From the NCBI RefSeq assembly GCF_037038585.1, contig NC_092521.1, forward strand, positions 149,572,605-149,636,604: DNA of 64,000 bases, given 5' to 3'. Origin of the DNA: Patagioenas fasciata. Taxonomy: Eukaryota; Chordata; Aves; Columbiformes; Columbidae. The position numbers and the translations under genes are program-made. How positions within the stretch are numbered: the first letter of the stretch is position 1; each line of letters starts with the position of its first letter. Below the pieces are notes generated by a model. It was not told where the DNA came from, searched no databases, and saw nothing but the letters and a program-made list of their open reading frames with translations. Shown here piece by piece: positions 50,101 to 62,929 of the stretch.

Positions 50101-53100
50101 CACTTGGCTTCCCAAACGTACATAACCTTCTCTCAAAGAAGGATGGCATGTTATTGTACCGCTGAAAACTGGAGGTCCTGATAGAATTGTTTACTATTCT
50201 TAGCATCTTCCTGAGCAGATGTTCTTTAAATATCTTCTAAAGCTGCCACAGTTTCCCAGCATCAGCTATCATAAATTTGCTGTCCCAGAAGCAGCGTTCT
50301 GTTCACCCCATTGTTATCTTCCTGCACGTTCTCTGGCCAGTTATGTCATGCAAAAATACCAAGATCTGTGGAATTACAGAAAAAAATAACGTGGACGTAG
50401 TCTGTGAGTAGCAGAGGCTAATATATGCAGCAGTGAGGAATTTCCTGAATCTCTGAGGCTAATTTGAGTTAAAAATCACATTTTTCTCACAAAGGACAGC
50501 CAGACACTGAAGGACTTTATTGCCTTCCTGGCTTGGTTAAAGGAGTAGGTTTTCTGCAGGTCTAAACTTCCAGAACAGCACAGAGTAAACTGTCAAATTT
50601 GAAGTTCTCTCCTCACAACCACTATCTGCTTGACAGAGTTATTCTTCCAATCTACATCTAAATAGCTTTTTCATAGCAACCACAACTACATCAAGAACTG
50701 TGCGATCCAAGTCAGACAACAGTAACGACCATCCCTTTATTTTCACATGACACATTCAAAATTTGTTGCTTTATAAACTTCCTCTACATACACTAAGAAA
50801 ACCGCTAAAATTGTCTTCCAGTTTAAACAGATTGGTGAAGTTTCAAATACTGCAACATCAAGCCATATTGTTCTCCATCTTTTGCACGTGTCCTTATTTG
50901 CAATTTACTTGATCTCTTAAAATATTTCAAGTTAGAAGACACATCTTTGTTTTGGTACTGCTTATAACAGATTGCTTAGTAGATTGTCACCAATTTTCTC
51001 AAAAGAAGTATGTAATATAACTAATCTTTATCCACTATGTAAATGACATGTTGAATTTAATGCTAACGTAACAAATTATTATTTTATGGACAATGTGCTT
51101 TTATTCTTGAATGAACTAAGATAGGCAAACTTGGCCTAAATCACCAGATGTAGAACACTAGCCTCTTTCCAGTTTAAGTGCCCAAAGAGTTAATTTAAAA
51201 CAGCAGAAGAATTACTCCTTTATTCAGGACACAGAAAGAGGAAGAACTCGGCAACTAGAATTGTCATTATGTTGGAAACGTCATACTAGGCTTTTTTTTT
51301 TTTTTTTGGTGGGGGGAAGGGCAGGGCAGTTAAAAATCAATGTTTGAAAATCTGTAGCTCAATACTACGGACACTCATGTAAGAGAGGAGTTTGGCTCAA
51401 ATGCCTGTTGCAACAACTACTCAGACATCTTATTTCGTGACTGTTGCTGCAAAATGCATTACCTTTCCTAAGAGTCAGAAGATTTGAATTCTGCAGTGGA
51501 GTTCAAACCCAGCTCACTAGGATGTATGCAGGATGTTACATTAGTTCAAGTCACTTTTTAAACCTGCTGCAGCACTGGCTTGACCACAAGCCATCTATTT
51601 GAATTAAAAGCTGGTGTCCCACTGTCTTCTGTAAAAATCTTTCTCCTTTAAGTGAGAAGAACGCCCTGGTCATGCTTTATGAGAAGGAAATCAATCCATT
51701 TTGCATTTGGGTAATAAGATGCATTGTGCTGCCCAATTCTATAAAAACTGTAGGGGCAACTGTAGGAGAGCACAAAAATAAACCTCTGTCCAAGAGGGGA
51801 ACTGTAAACAGCAACCACCTTTTCCTCCCCTCCAAGCATCGGCAGAGCCTGTGGGATTTGACAGGTGTTTCAAAGATTTCACTCTCAGATTGAGGGATCT
51901 ACATGACCTATGTACGATCTAAATCCCATCTTAGATATTCATAACCTCTTTTGGACCTCCATCCAGAGCCAGGTCTTTATACTTCAATAGGCAACTGGAA
52001 GAACTATTGATTACATAAATATATTCAAGCTGCTAGAGGTGAATGTTTCAGAATACCCACAACTAGAAAGCACAGTAACTGAGTTAACACAGAGTACACA
52101 AAATGAAATGTAAAACAGACTTAGGAAAACACTTCATCTCCAGAAGCAAAAAACCTAATAAATTCATGAACTTTTACATATGGATCATTTATCATATAGA
52201 TGTTTTCTTGGTGGAAACGTAATGAGCTTGCATTTGTCAAATATAGGGAATCTATTTTAGAATGGCATATAAAGGACAATGAGTATGAACTCTCACAGTC
52301 TGAGTTAAAGGCTGACACTGTTGCATGGACATACAAGAGATACCACAAAAACAGCACCACTCAAATCTTATGCTTTCAGGTTTCATGATAATTCAGAATG
52401 TCTGCTCAAATATATCCACCTGTCTATTGTTTTGCTGTCTACCTCAGTGTTTTCCTATACAATCAGCAAATCCCAGTCAGGCTGTTTTTGCAACACAAAT
52501 TCATGAGATTAGTGACCGCGGGAGCAAACAGAATCCGCTTAAATCCTGAAAGACAAGTGAATGATATTAATTCACAAGTATGAAATCTGAGATCTCTCTG
52601 CCTTTAATTTAAAAAACCTGTACCTAATAATCACATTAAAGTCTGTTTGGCATGCCAGACAGCTTTTACTTCCTCTGTTATTTTTACAATTTGAAGGTCC
52701 TTTGTAGTTACTGAAATTAATTTATGCCTTTCAGCAAATATTTTTTTTTTATCTATAAGGGTAGCTATTGTCATGTACAATATACCTCCGTAACTTCACA
52801 TCTAAGTTGTTTTTTTCAATTTTTGAATTCAGCAAAAGCCGACAATCGTTATTATAAATCTTCATAAGGCTTAGCATTTGTCAAATCAAACAATATAATT
52901 TCCACAGAAATAGTAGTCTTGCAACTCCATTCCATTCATTATTTACACTATGTTATAGGGTGTTCACAGTGCTTAGGAAATTCAAACATAACTTTTTTAT
53001 TTTGTTTTAAAAGGTCAATTATTTCCTTAAGTATTCAAGGACAGGAATGAGAACTAACCCTGGAGCAACAAATTCAGCAAGGAAAATGGGTCAAAGAACA

Positions 53101-56100
53101 GATGTTTAGAGCATGACAGAGAGCAGTGGTACAGGTAACCAGGTCAGCAAGCAAGAACCCTGATTAGAGTTAACTGAACTCCATTTCCCTTTCATAATCA
53201 AAATACTTGAAAATCTAATTTATAACACCAGCCATTTGCAATAAAAATGACTTCAAAAAGCTGTAGAAGCTTTCAGTTGCAAAAGCAATAAGATTTCGTT
53301 CTACTAAGCCACTTGAAAATCGTCTTTATGGGAAAAAGATTTCTAAGTTCCTAACATGCACATATTAAGATGACAATTAAATATTTAAACATACTGATAA
53401 AATAAGCATAACTTAACTTCATCTATTTTGGGTTGATTATTCATTGGCTGTTAAAAGCTGCCCTCCTGAAGACAGACAAGATAAACATATTCTATATTTA
53501 ACATGACAAAAGTTAAAGTAATAAACCTTCTTATAGCATGTCTGCACCACAGTTGCAAACTTACCCTAAGTCTGAGCTGAAAAGCACACGCATCTGTTGC
53601 AAAGATATTTATGCTGATATCACATGAGGCAGCACAGACAGAAGCAGCAGAGCTGAAGGAGCTCAGGGGCACTACAGCACGGACAGAGCTGTTATTGCTG
53701 CATTTCGGCTGGCACCTTCCCAGTGGTCTGCATCCCATTGTGTGGATGTACCTGCTTGGATGGGGAATCTGGCAGATGTACTCATGTAATGGGCCTTCTA
53801 GTAAGCCTTATTTGTGTAATATTTTCAGAAATAACACAAGTAACAAACTTAACTGTCTACAAAACCTCAATTTGAATATTAGTAGAAAATAAAAAAAAAT
53901 CTGAAAGAACACTTAGTAGGAATTACTGAATTTAAGAACAACCCAGCTAAGGTATAAGCAGTGATTACTAACCAACTATGGTGACTATCTGGCTTTAATT
54001 CTGCATTTTTAAAATGAGTTCACACATGCTTCCAATTGCAGGGAAGGTTTTGTTTCCTCCCCCTTTCCTCCTAGATAGCTCGCACTTGCTAGTCTAATCA
54101 CAGGCCCTGTGAGGAGCAGGACCTAACCTCAGGCAGAATCACTGCATTCATGTCAGTTCTCGCAGATGTTTGGCTGCCAAGGTAGAAACCCCACAGCAGC
54201 TTATTCCATTGCTCTATCCTCTCCACTGGAATTCTTTGCCCCTCAATGTCTAACTTTGCAGCCCATGATAAAATTTGGGGTAATTACTTTTTGCCCTATT
54301 AAACCAATGCATAGCACAAGCCCATTCCTCTTTCCAGTTCTCCTGTTCTGCAGTAGAATACTAACCTCCTCAGTTCATCTTCTCTTTCAGTCCCTCAACA
54401 TGAATTCCTTCACAATCTTTCCTTGTCAGACATACTTTATAGATGTACTATTCTCTTTATTCTCATCTGGACTCTTTATCATGTGTTTAAGTGCAACACT
54501 GAAAACAAGACACAAACTAAGGCTGCAGATGCAAGTTTACCATCCTCCTGGTTGTATGTTCTCTGTAAGACACTTGCCTTTTTCACAGTAACTCACTATT
54601 TGTTCGCTTCTATCCAGCTCATTATCTCCACATTCCTCCTGCTTTTTGGGAGATACCCCTAGCCAGTTGTTTGATTTCTTTTATTTGTGAACCTGATCAC
54701 CATCTTGCTGGGTGTCCTTGCATAAACTATCTTTTTCATTTCACCCTATTTTTTGCATCTTATTTTTCTAATTTGTCCCGACCTTTTTGAGTTCTACTGC
54801 TCTTCCAATATACTTCCAGTTCCACTTAGCTCTGTAATATTTACATGTGCTCAGCAGGTCTAGTGTATCAAAGTCATGTTCTAGCAAAATCAATGAAGAA
54901 TTTTGCAAGCTGAACAAACCTCTCTGGAAATAAGTCAGACACACACAGTTTTTGGGCCTTCTTTATACGTGAAAAAGCAGTATTAAAGCTCCATGCACTA
55001 GAAATGCAACTTGATACTGTTCCAAAACTCATTAAGATAATGCCTGGAGGAAAATTCAGAAATATATTAAAGAAACCTCCAAAACAAATAAACCCACAAA
55101 ACTACGTTAAAACAACACCACGAAGCTGAAAAGTTCACAAAAGCCAAGAACACTCTCTTCAAGTCACTTCACCCTGCTTAAACATTGCCAGTGGAAATGA
55201 AGATAGATTAATGTAGGAATTTGCTCATTAAAAAAAGGAAGGAATTTAAGACAATTTAACATGGAATTTCTTTGGGGTGGTCAGAGTGAATTTCACTGAT
55301 GCTCTTCTGGCATATACGAACGGTTTCAGCTTAGTCTTTAAAAAGTATTGAAATATTTTCCTACCTGTTTTTGTTTTACTGAGGAAGCAGGCTTTGAGAC
55401 AGAACCAACAATGGAGTGATCATTTGGGACTGGATTACTTTGAATTGTTTTTGTTAACACCTGTTTAGCTAATCTACTATTAGAAAGGGTTTGGACGCTT
55501 AAAATCCCGTGGAAACAAGCACACTGTACCTTGCCAGTCCTTCCTACTACAGCCTTCTACCTGAAAGGAAAACCAAGCCTTAACGCTCTTGATACTTAAC
55601 AGGAGAAGAAACAAGCAGAAAGTGGTCTCAAGTTTTTAAAGAGAGTTTCCTGTGTCACATAAAATATCAGAAAAACAAATTCCAATTTGTCCTTGAGTGT
55701 TTTCCCTTTATAACACCTAGTGCATTTGCCAGATAATACACACTTCAAACTCTCTCTGACTTTGACTGATGTTAAATTAGCTGTAAGCAAGGGATTCTCA
55801 AACTCTGCTACACAAGCTATTTCAAAACAGCACCTCATACACCAAAACGTACCCCCCTGCACCTCTCCCAGTGGAAACAGGGACCAGTAGTTTGGGCAGC
55901 AAATGTTGCCTGCACAGGCCAACACCTCTTTTGCTGTGCACAAAGTTTAACAAAACCAGACGTTTTTCCTGCAGCTTTAGTATAACATTTCTTATTCAAC
56001 TATGGTGATGCCCAGGCAAAATAAGAAACCTTGCTGTACATTTAGATGCTATTCTATGTCACCCTCAGCAAACATAACGGATAAGCTGTACATCTTATTC

Positions 56101-58143
56101 AATAGCTGAATGGATATATCTGAAGTAGTTCTCAGTAACAGTTTAAAATACAGAGAAGTTTCCAGGAAGCTTTTGTTTAAGTGTTTCCTTTTTAAAGCCT
56201 AATAACTCTAACTCTGTGCAATCCAATGATAAAAGCAGCAGAAACTCTAGTAAGTCTGTGTCAGGAAAGCTGCCTCAGCATTATCAGTAGTGGAAAATTT
56301 TTAGAGAAGCAAAAACTTGTGTGGAGAACACTTACTTTAAACATACAGTTGGAGGTCACTGGAAATAAAAAGGATTATGCTCAGACCTTTCTCTACACAT
56401 AACCATCCCTGAAAATATCTTTTTTCATACAAGAAACTGACAGTTTTTAGAACATACACCTTTCCTTCATTTCTCTTTCCAATTCACACATTGCTCAAGA
56501 CTTCTCACCTAAAGGAAGAAGCAAATAAGCTTCGTTTTTTATTTCCAGTTCTGGTTGTGTGCAAGTATGGTGGCCAAATATATATTGCAAAGGATTCTTA
56601 ATAAATAGTGTTTTTACACTTGCTTCAAGGAATAAAGCAGAAAATGGGTGTAAAAGGCAGTATTAAGATAGTGTTAGTTTTGTAATGGGTATATGTAGAA
56701 GCATTCCACATGTTTGTATTACCAGGAACAAGAAAATTCATCATTTTTTCCAAAGCAACCTCAAAAGATCTTTGCCATGCACACTGCATACTACCAAGCC
56801 ATGTGAAATATTTTTGCTATTACTATCTGCTTAGTAAAATGCAGCATCTTTTTAATAAAGTCACTCCACCTCAGTAGTATGAATACTTCAGGAGTCTGAT
56901 AGACAACACTAAACAGAATTAAAAAAAATACAATCTCATTTGCATAGCAGGTTTGTAACTTCTTGCTTACATCCACTTATTTGCAAATAATATGTGGTGT
57001 TCTAAAATGGTAAGAATGCAAATGGATTATTTTCTAGTATATGTGAGTAACAGAAATGTATAGTTGCAGTAATTCTTGAAAAAAAACTTCTAAAAATATA
57101 TTTTTGTGATTAATTAAAAGGGAAAAAAACACTTAAGAAGTACACAAATTGCCCAGAAGGCTATAATGGTTACGCTTCAGTCTAGCCAGAGGCTATATTT
57201 ACCATTATTTAAGGTAATTTCTGAAATATAATAAATAAAGAACATCTAATCTCAAAATGTACATCAACAGATTTAAACATTATTCTCATTAACCCCTCCA
57301 CAGCCTATAAAATAGGGTCAGCTGAAAGGGCTTTCAAATGGTCCTCAGCAGACACTACATCATGTTCTAGTGATCTATTGCTTGAAAAGTCTTTTACGGC
57401 CTAGCCCCTAAGGGTTTTAAGATCGTAACACTTAAAAACCGTAAGTACAAGCTTTCTTTGATATCTGGTACAATACTATAAAATATGAATTAACAAGGAT
57501 ATTAATCATTTTACACAGTATCACTATTAACCACGTTATAATCCAGAAAAAAGGACTGAAGTAGTATCACATGTTTAACTCGTTTTAAAGTTTGTAGAGA
57601 TATTTCAGCTTAATTAATGGAAACCACCTGTCTAAACACCATTAGCTCATCTACATTTTTTAAGGACTGGCTTGAGCAGAAATGTAATCTTTAACCAAGT
57701 CACACAAACATTCGCCTGCAGTGAAAGGAGGTTACTACAGAACCCAAAGCGCATTGTTTTTCTGTTACTGGGTTACAGTAGCTCAGGTCTGTGCGCACCA
57801 GAATCCCCCATCCAGCTGATCAGTTACAGCTGTTAATTGTGGAGGGAGAGACTGGCTGACATCTGCTTCTTGCATAGTTAGTTAATGGTTCACTTCCAGG
57901 TCCTAAAAGGATTGTAGCCTCTCTCAAAAGACAATGTCGGCCCCCATATACGCTTGCCTTCGACACTGCCTGTCTTGTTCTGGTTTGTCATTCTCCACAC
58001 AATGCAAATCTGAGTGAACTCACATCTGCCACTGATCGACCCAATTCGTGAGCAATCTTTTCCCATCGACCTGGGGTCCCCCCTGGGAACTTAACCATAC
58101 TTCTTGTCAGCTGGCTGAGGTCCTCCTCTGTCCATTCGGGTGC
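44092..58143 (-). CDS. DNAJC1: DNAJC1 C-terminal part, 4 spliced coding exons
   Basis: DNAJC1 (ERdj1/MTJ1) is an ER-membrane J-protein: a lumenal J domain works with BiP, and a cytosolic or nuclear-facing tail carries two SANT domains. Four - strand exons (58143-58024, 46217-46169, 45679-45210, 44160-44092; 120, 49, 470 and 69 nt) join in one frame to 235 codons plus stop, with GT-AG borders throughout. The first SANT domain starts [17 protein letters not shown] charged Glu/Lys/Arg-rich linker follows. The second SANT domain starts [17 protein letters not shown]. The end, [14 protein letters not shown], parallels human [14 protein letters not shown]. The J domain and membrane span are encoded upstream, beyond 64000. 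The spliced frame is unbroken. Confidence 0.95.
44255..44275 (+). other. G-quadruplex-type G-run cluster
   Basis: GGGGG-CT-GGGGGGG-TTT-GGGGG can be split into four G-tracts with short loops. It lies on the template strand of the DNAJC1 intron. Confidence 0.55.
44435..44560. other. CpG-rich patch in DNAJC1 last intron
   Basis: Roughly 13 CpGs in about 125 bases (gtcgacagcgaccgcacgag, gtgtcgcggtac, gagcgggtgaggacgag) within AT-rich flanks. Confidence 0.5.
45210..45679 (-). CDS. DNAJC1: DNAJC1 coding exon: charged linker and second SANT domain
   Basis: A 470-nt exon with acceptor ttttaacag and donor gtatgc. It completes a Gly codon, then encodes [20 protein letters not shown] and [20 protein letters not shown], then a long acidic/basic linker containing RHRKRK and [20 protein letters not shown]. 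It ends with the start of the second SANT domain ([36 protein letters not shown]). [16 protein letters not shown] and DRWDKIA match the human protein. The linker diverges more, as usual for disordered sequence. RHRKRK could act as a basic targeting signal, which is inference. Confidence 0.96.
45680..46168 (-). other. DNAJC1 intron (489 nt)
   Basis: Donor gtgtgt at 46168, acceptor tttaacag at 45680. Nothing further seen. Confidence 0.85.
46169..46217 (-). CDS. DNAJC1: DNAJC1 small coding exon (end of first SANT domain)
   Basis: A 49-nt exon. On the - strand, after tttccatgcag it reads [16 protein letters not shown] plus one base of Gly. Human has [17 protein letters not shown]. It supplies the last helix of the first SANT domain. 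The donor is gtgtgt, weaker than its neighbours and overlapping a (CA)n-like coding stretch (cacacacaccag). Confidence 0.93.
46218..58023 (-). other. DNAJC1 intron (11.8 kb)
   Basis: Donor gtgagt at 58023, acceptor ccatgcag at 46218. It contains a CR1 3' end (49552-49970) and poly-T tracts (47762-47775, 51292-51307). The other open frames (for example 54166-54591) have no recognisable similarity. Long stretches (50000-57900) show only AT-rich unique-looking sequence. Confidence 0.8.
49552..49970 (-). mobile_element. CR1 LINE 3'-end fragment
   Basis: The 3' end carries two CR1 octamers (ATTCTGTG twice, 49567-49552). Reading the - strand inward, the remaining frame (49813-49628) encodes the CR1 ORF2 C-terminus ([19 protein letters not shown]), close to the [13 protein letters not shown] of the copy at 32.4 kb. 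It is 5'-truncated near 49970. It lies in the same orientation as DNAJC1 within its intron. Confidence 0.92.
58024..58143 (-). CDS. DNAJC1: DNAJC1 coding exon: first SANT domain
   Basis: 40 codons on the - strand between ttttacag and gtgagt: [20 protein letters not shown] and [20 protein letters not shown]. Human is nearly identical, with VTD for VAD. The Trp-x-x-Glu-Asp start and the GRWEKIA core are SANT/Myb-type features. Choosing the gtgagt donor makes the next exon supply the following Val, matching the family; reading through gives the unrelated [11 protein letters not shown]. Confidence 0.96.
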
Positions 58144-61140
58144 CTGTAAAACATTTGTAAAACATTCATTACACTGATATAGCGGGCATATTTTTGTGAG
58201 GTAATATACTGAAAAAAAAAAAATCTTCAAAGGAATTAATCAAATCACGTAAAAAAAATATTAATAGTTTCAAGTAACTGGGTACCATCTCCCTGTGATG
58301 TTGCCAAAACCACATAAAAAACAACAGAGCAACAGTAAGATACTAAAAATCCATAACAATCCCAAAATGCGTGTTGTATATTATACAGACTAACACTTTA
58401 AATTTCTATTAACATTTATACAACATACATAACACTATGAAGTGCAGCAGATAAAAAGCAACATTTTTACCAAAGATTAAATCACAGTTTAAGATGCAAA
58501 ATTTTAGCCATCTATTTAATTGTACATGTAAGATTTTTTTCAGCGACAAAGAAAATATCCTTTTACATTTTTAAAAAGCCTCTAAATAAAACATAACAGT
58601 CATTTTAGCTTTTTGCCACTGTAATCACCATATGTTTTAGCAATCTGAGATGATTCAGGAATGAAATCTGTTGATTCTAATACTCCATGAAGACTACCAA
58701 ACAACAGCCCTCCCCCAAAAAAACACAGTCATGCCACAAAACCAAAGCAGATGCTTCTACCACCCAATAACCAAGAGCTATAACAATGTTTTGGTCTATC
58801 TAGCTAAGACAATTTCTTAAAAATAACTGTCTTCATAACAGCCAAATAAAAGCGAACAAAGCAAGGAGCACACAATTAGAGCCATATACGGCACAGAATC
58901 TCGCCTGCCCGGGAAGGCAAGTGCAGCAACCACTTTTGATGTTTGCAGCATCTTTGGCAACGACTGCAGAGCCGGATCTTTGTTACCATCAGTAGTTTGC
59001 CATTTTCTTTATTTTTAAGGAATCCTTTATGACATACCTCTTCTAATCACCATTCCCAACAAGGACCCGGCAGATATCACGCAGTTTGCATTACAGAGCC
59101 ATCAGCAGAGAACAACAGTCAGAGGTGAGTGACCCCAGGGACCATCTCCACAGCCCCAGCAAAGCTTCTCCCTGACACTAATCCCGCCTGTCACTCTCCC
59201 ACTGAGCTCCAACCAGGCTGACATCCGCCCGCCGCACCGCCAGCTTAGCGGGGCCCGGCCTGACTTTTTACTGTCTCCCCCAATCAATGGTTCGAGCGTG
59301 CTCTTTTCACCATGTCCAAATGGCAGCTTCACTCATAATCAAAGTGCACTGCTCCTGTTAAAGGGCTTCCCGAATGGCTCCACCATTTGCATTCATTTGC
59401 AAAGCAAACTACTTTTATTCACTTTGTTCTGCTATCAAGAGTGTTCCCTGAAGCAGATAAATTGGCATAAATACAACCTGCCACTTAAAAGACAGTAAAT
59501 AATAGCCAATAGTAGCAAGGATTTCATCAATCGTCCTAGGTTGGATCCATGTAGTCCTTTATTCAATGCTGAAAGCCTTAGACTTTCATATTCAGATAGT
59601 TTTTAATACCAGTATAAAATGAATTATCTATGATAGTTCAAATGCAAGATGCTTAAATAATGTGTGTGTATGTGCGAGATCTTGCACATACATTATATGC
59701 ATTGTCATACAATTACACTCTGGCCCACAGAAGAAGTGACAAATACACAGAAAATCTCCACACTGCACTTATTACTTTTATTGTATTAAACAAGTTAATA
59801 TACTCCATATTTTTTATTATGCTCCATATACGTATTTTATACTAAAATATTTCTCATAGATTTTTAGGAAGATCTGGGGTACTTAATGTTCTACTTACAA
59901 AAATTTTCATCACTGTAATTTAAATAACAAATTCTTATGATTTTTGGTTAAAAGCCTTTTGTTCAAAAGTTAGTCAAATTTCACACCACAACATTAGCCT
60001 TCATATGCAGTTTACTGCAATTTGCTATTTACTTTTGGTTTTGCTTTTGTTTTGCTTATTTGGTTTTAAGTAAATTTACATCTATTCTGTCTGACCACAT
60101 CCAAAGCGTATCTAGGCAATTACACATGGAAATCAAGATCATCTTTTCAGTGATGCACACACATAGGAAGCTTTCTGGTAAGTTTTATTTTCAGACTTTT
60201 CCAGTAAGCTTTGATTTTCCCATGTGCTCACAACTTTACTAACCATTTGTAAATACTACAGAACTCATAAGGTTATCTTCCTAAATAACAGACAAAACCA
60301 CAGTCATTCTGTAGATCTGTAGCTAATTACACAGCTAATTCACAGCACAAAAATTCATTAACTACATTAAAATATCAACTTGTTAATCTTATTTCAAGCT
60401 GACAATAATTTTAGAATGTGAGGATCTAAGATTTCTAAATTTGGAAAACCTTTGAAAAAGCTTTTAGAAAAATCCACTCTCAACAGCTAAAGCTGTAAAA
60501 GAGCTTTTGTGAATTTGCAGTTCCTCAGCAACAGTTAATTGTGTCTTTAGATGCAACAGCACCTACTGTGATTCAACTCCTACAAGCAGCTATGAGGGTG
60601 GTCATGGTGTGAACGTGTTCTCCCTGTTCTCATCTGTAGCCAACTGTAACTGCGAGAGTCAAATGAATGCATAAACATACTGCTTTGTCACTTAAAACCA
60701 TGTGTGTCCAATATTCCTGAAACACTGGGCCAAAATTCATCTCTACAGCAAAGCAATGGAAGACACCACATGGTGAGGGGACAGCTGTTGTTACTACACA
60801 AGCATTCAGATTTCGCATCAAAAAAGCCTCATTCCGGGATTAACTCCCCATACTGAACACAAAATTAAAAGTACAGAGTTATGGTCTACAGTCTTTAAAA
60901 TGAAAATAAACTACAAGTGTAGATATAAAAAATTCATAGCATTCTCATAAATAATAATTCTTTAACATGGTTTATCATACATAGCTGGCAATACCAAACG
61001 ATTAGCTCACCAAACCACTCTGTACCTTCTACAGAAAATAAATATGAATGTGCTTTATTGTTTATCATCCCTCTCACATGTGTATCTGCACTTAGCAACT
61101 CCATCCCAGCTCTTTCAGCATGACACTTTTACACTATTAG

Positions 61141-61190
61141 GATATATAGATAAATGTGTGTATATATATACTTTTTTTTTTTTTTTTTAA
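61141..61190. repeat. TA/GT microsatellite with poly-T tract
   Basis: gtgtgtatatatatac followed by about 18 T. Low complexity, intronic. Confidence 0.85.
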
Positions 61191-61293
61191 TATGAGCAAC
61201 TCTCAATTACATTAAAAGCAAAGTTTTAGACAATAAAGAATTTGTTTTCAAGAAAACAGCCTGACTTGTTTAGACCTGTTAACAGTAATAAGT

Positions 61294-61872
61294 CATGCTG
61301 GTTTTGGCTGGGGTAGAGTTAATTTTCTTCATGGTAGCTAGAAAAGGGCTGGGTTGGATTTGTGCTGGGAAGTGTTGATAATGCAGGGATGTTTCAGTTG
61401 CTGCTGAGCAGTGCTTACAGAGAGTCAAGGTCTTTTCTGCTTCTCACTCTGTCCCACCAGCGAGTGGGCTGGGGGTGCACAAGAAGTTGGGAGGGGACAC
61501 AACTGGGACAGCTGACCCAATTGATCAAAGGGTGATTCCACATCAAATGACGTTCTCCTCAACAACAGAATTAGAGGGAAGGCTGCCTGGGGGGAGCGCT
61601 GCTCGGGGACTGGCTGGGCATCAGTTGGTTGGTGGTGAGCAATTGTTTTCACTCGCACCACTTGTCTTTCCTGGGTTCTCTTTCTCTTTTTTATTTTCCT
61701 TTTAATTACAATTTAGTACTACTGTCTTATTTCAATTATTAAACTGTTCTTATCTCCACCCACAAGTTTTCTCACTTTTACCTTTCCAATTCTCTCCCCC
61801 CATCCTGCTGTGGGGGGTAGTGAGTGAGTGGCTGTGTGGTGCTTAGTTGCCAGCCGGGGTTAAACCACAACG
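61294..61872 (-). mobile_element. Solo LTR of an endogenous retrovirus-like element
   Basis: The segment from catgctggttttggctggggtag to gccggggttaaaccacaacg matches a repeat I remember as a common bird LTR. It is read on the - strand (starting as ...ttgtggtttaaccccggctgg) with an internal AATAAA at 61695-61690. Identical pentamers TAAGT flank it (61289-61293, 61873-61877) and look like a target-site duplication. The expected terminal TG...CA is mutated at both ends. No internal viral genes remain, so this is a recombined remnant. Subfamily is not named because I cannot search. Confidence 0.75.
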
Positions 61873-61999
61873 TAAGTATAAAGCTATACACCCTTTTGTT
61901 GGTAAAACTGGAAAGTGGCTACAATTTGAGAATTTATAAAGAAACCTTAAAAGTTATTTATATAGACTTGACAATATGAGATAATTGGATTTTTTTAGA

Positions 62000-62560
62000 T
62001 TAAATTTTAGCTTTAGACCATTTCCTCCTGTCATCCATATACTGTAGATTCGATTAAAATCACTGTTGCATGGAGGTTTGGATAATGTTTTCAGTCTGGC
62101 TAGGACTTTGTGCTATGCTTCATCTAATTTGGGTGATTCACCAATTTTAGTATGCATAGTCCATGATCTTGCAAATAAACCATGAGGCAGCATCTATTTA
62201 AAAATATCTGTGTAAACATTTGTAGAACAAGGGTCCTAGTAAAAGCCCAGACAGTTTTGCAACTCAGGATACCTTTAACCCACAAGAAGGTGGCGTTTCT
62301 ATACGGTAACTATAAAAACAGAATGTAAAAGTATTCCTGATTTAAATTCTTGCTCTTAATGTCTTATTCTTCTTACATTATTCTTCCATATTCTTACTTT
62401 ATCTACAAGAAGTCTTAAGTCAGTCTTGTTTTATCAAGTCTAATACACATCTGGCATTGTGATCCAGCTTTGGCTGAACACTAAGGATCTGCTACAGTTT
62501 TAAAGATCTCTTGTGAAGCTCTGAAGATCTGAACTCCTATTCAAAGTCATAACATGTTCA
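62000..62560 (-). mobile_element. Possible very old CR1/L3-like relic
   Basis: Scattered resemblance to antisense CR1/L3 text (gaacaagggtcctagtaaaagccc; caagaagtcttaagtcagtcttg...tctaatacacatctggcatt). No frame survives. Weak and memory-based. Confidence 0.3.
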
Positions 62561-62929
62561 CATAACACTTTGTTCCTTCAAAGCCATAACTCAAATCCGA
62601 TTTCCATCAGTACATTTTTTATTAATTGAGGTAACAAAACCATTAGGACAGCTATACTGTTTCACACAATGGTCAAGGTGGGCCAGTAAGCTCATAATTT
62701 GTGTTCAGGGCGTGCAGCTGCAGAAAACTTTACCACATACTTTGCAATAACAGGAAGGACTATATTTATTATTCATCCTTTCTAGTCCCTCTCTGCTTTG
62801 AAAATACAGGGCCATATGCAGATACTAAGAGTAAGAGGAAGGCAAGCATATATTTTACCTATATTTCCCCTAATATTTTCCCTAATTTCAATTATTTTCA
62901 GGAATTTCTCTAGGCTGAAATATTTTTTT

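Noticed and set aside
54166-54591. 141-codon open frame in the DNAJC1 intron
   Set aside because: Phe/Ser/Leu-rich, typical of a chance frame in T-rich DNA. No splice signals or motifs tie it to a gene.
58988-59300. GC-rich segment near 59.1-59.26 kb as a DNAJC1 exon
   Set aside because: The - strand frame gives no J-protein similarity, and no acceptor/donor pair fits the required phase.
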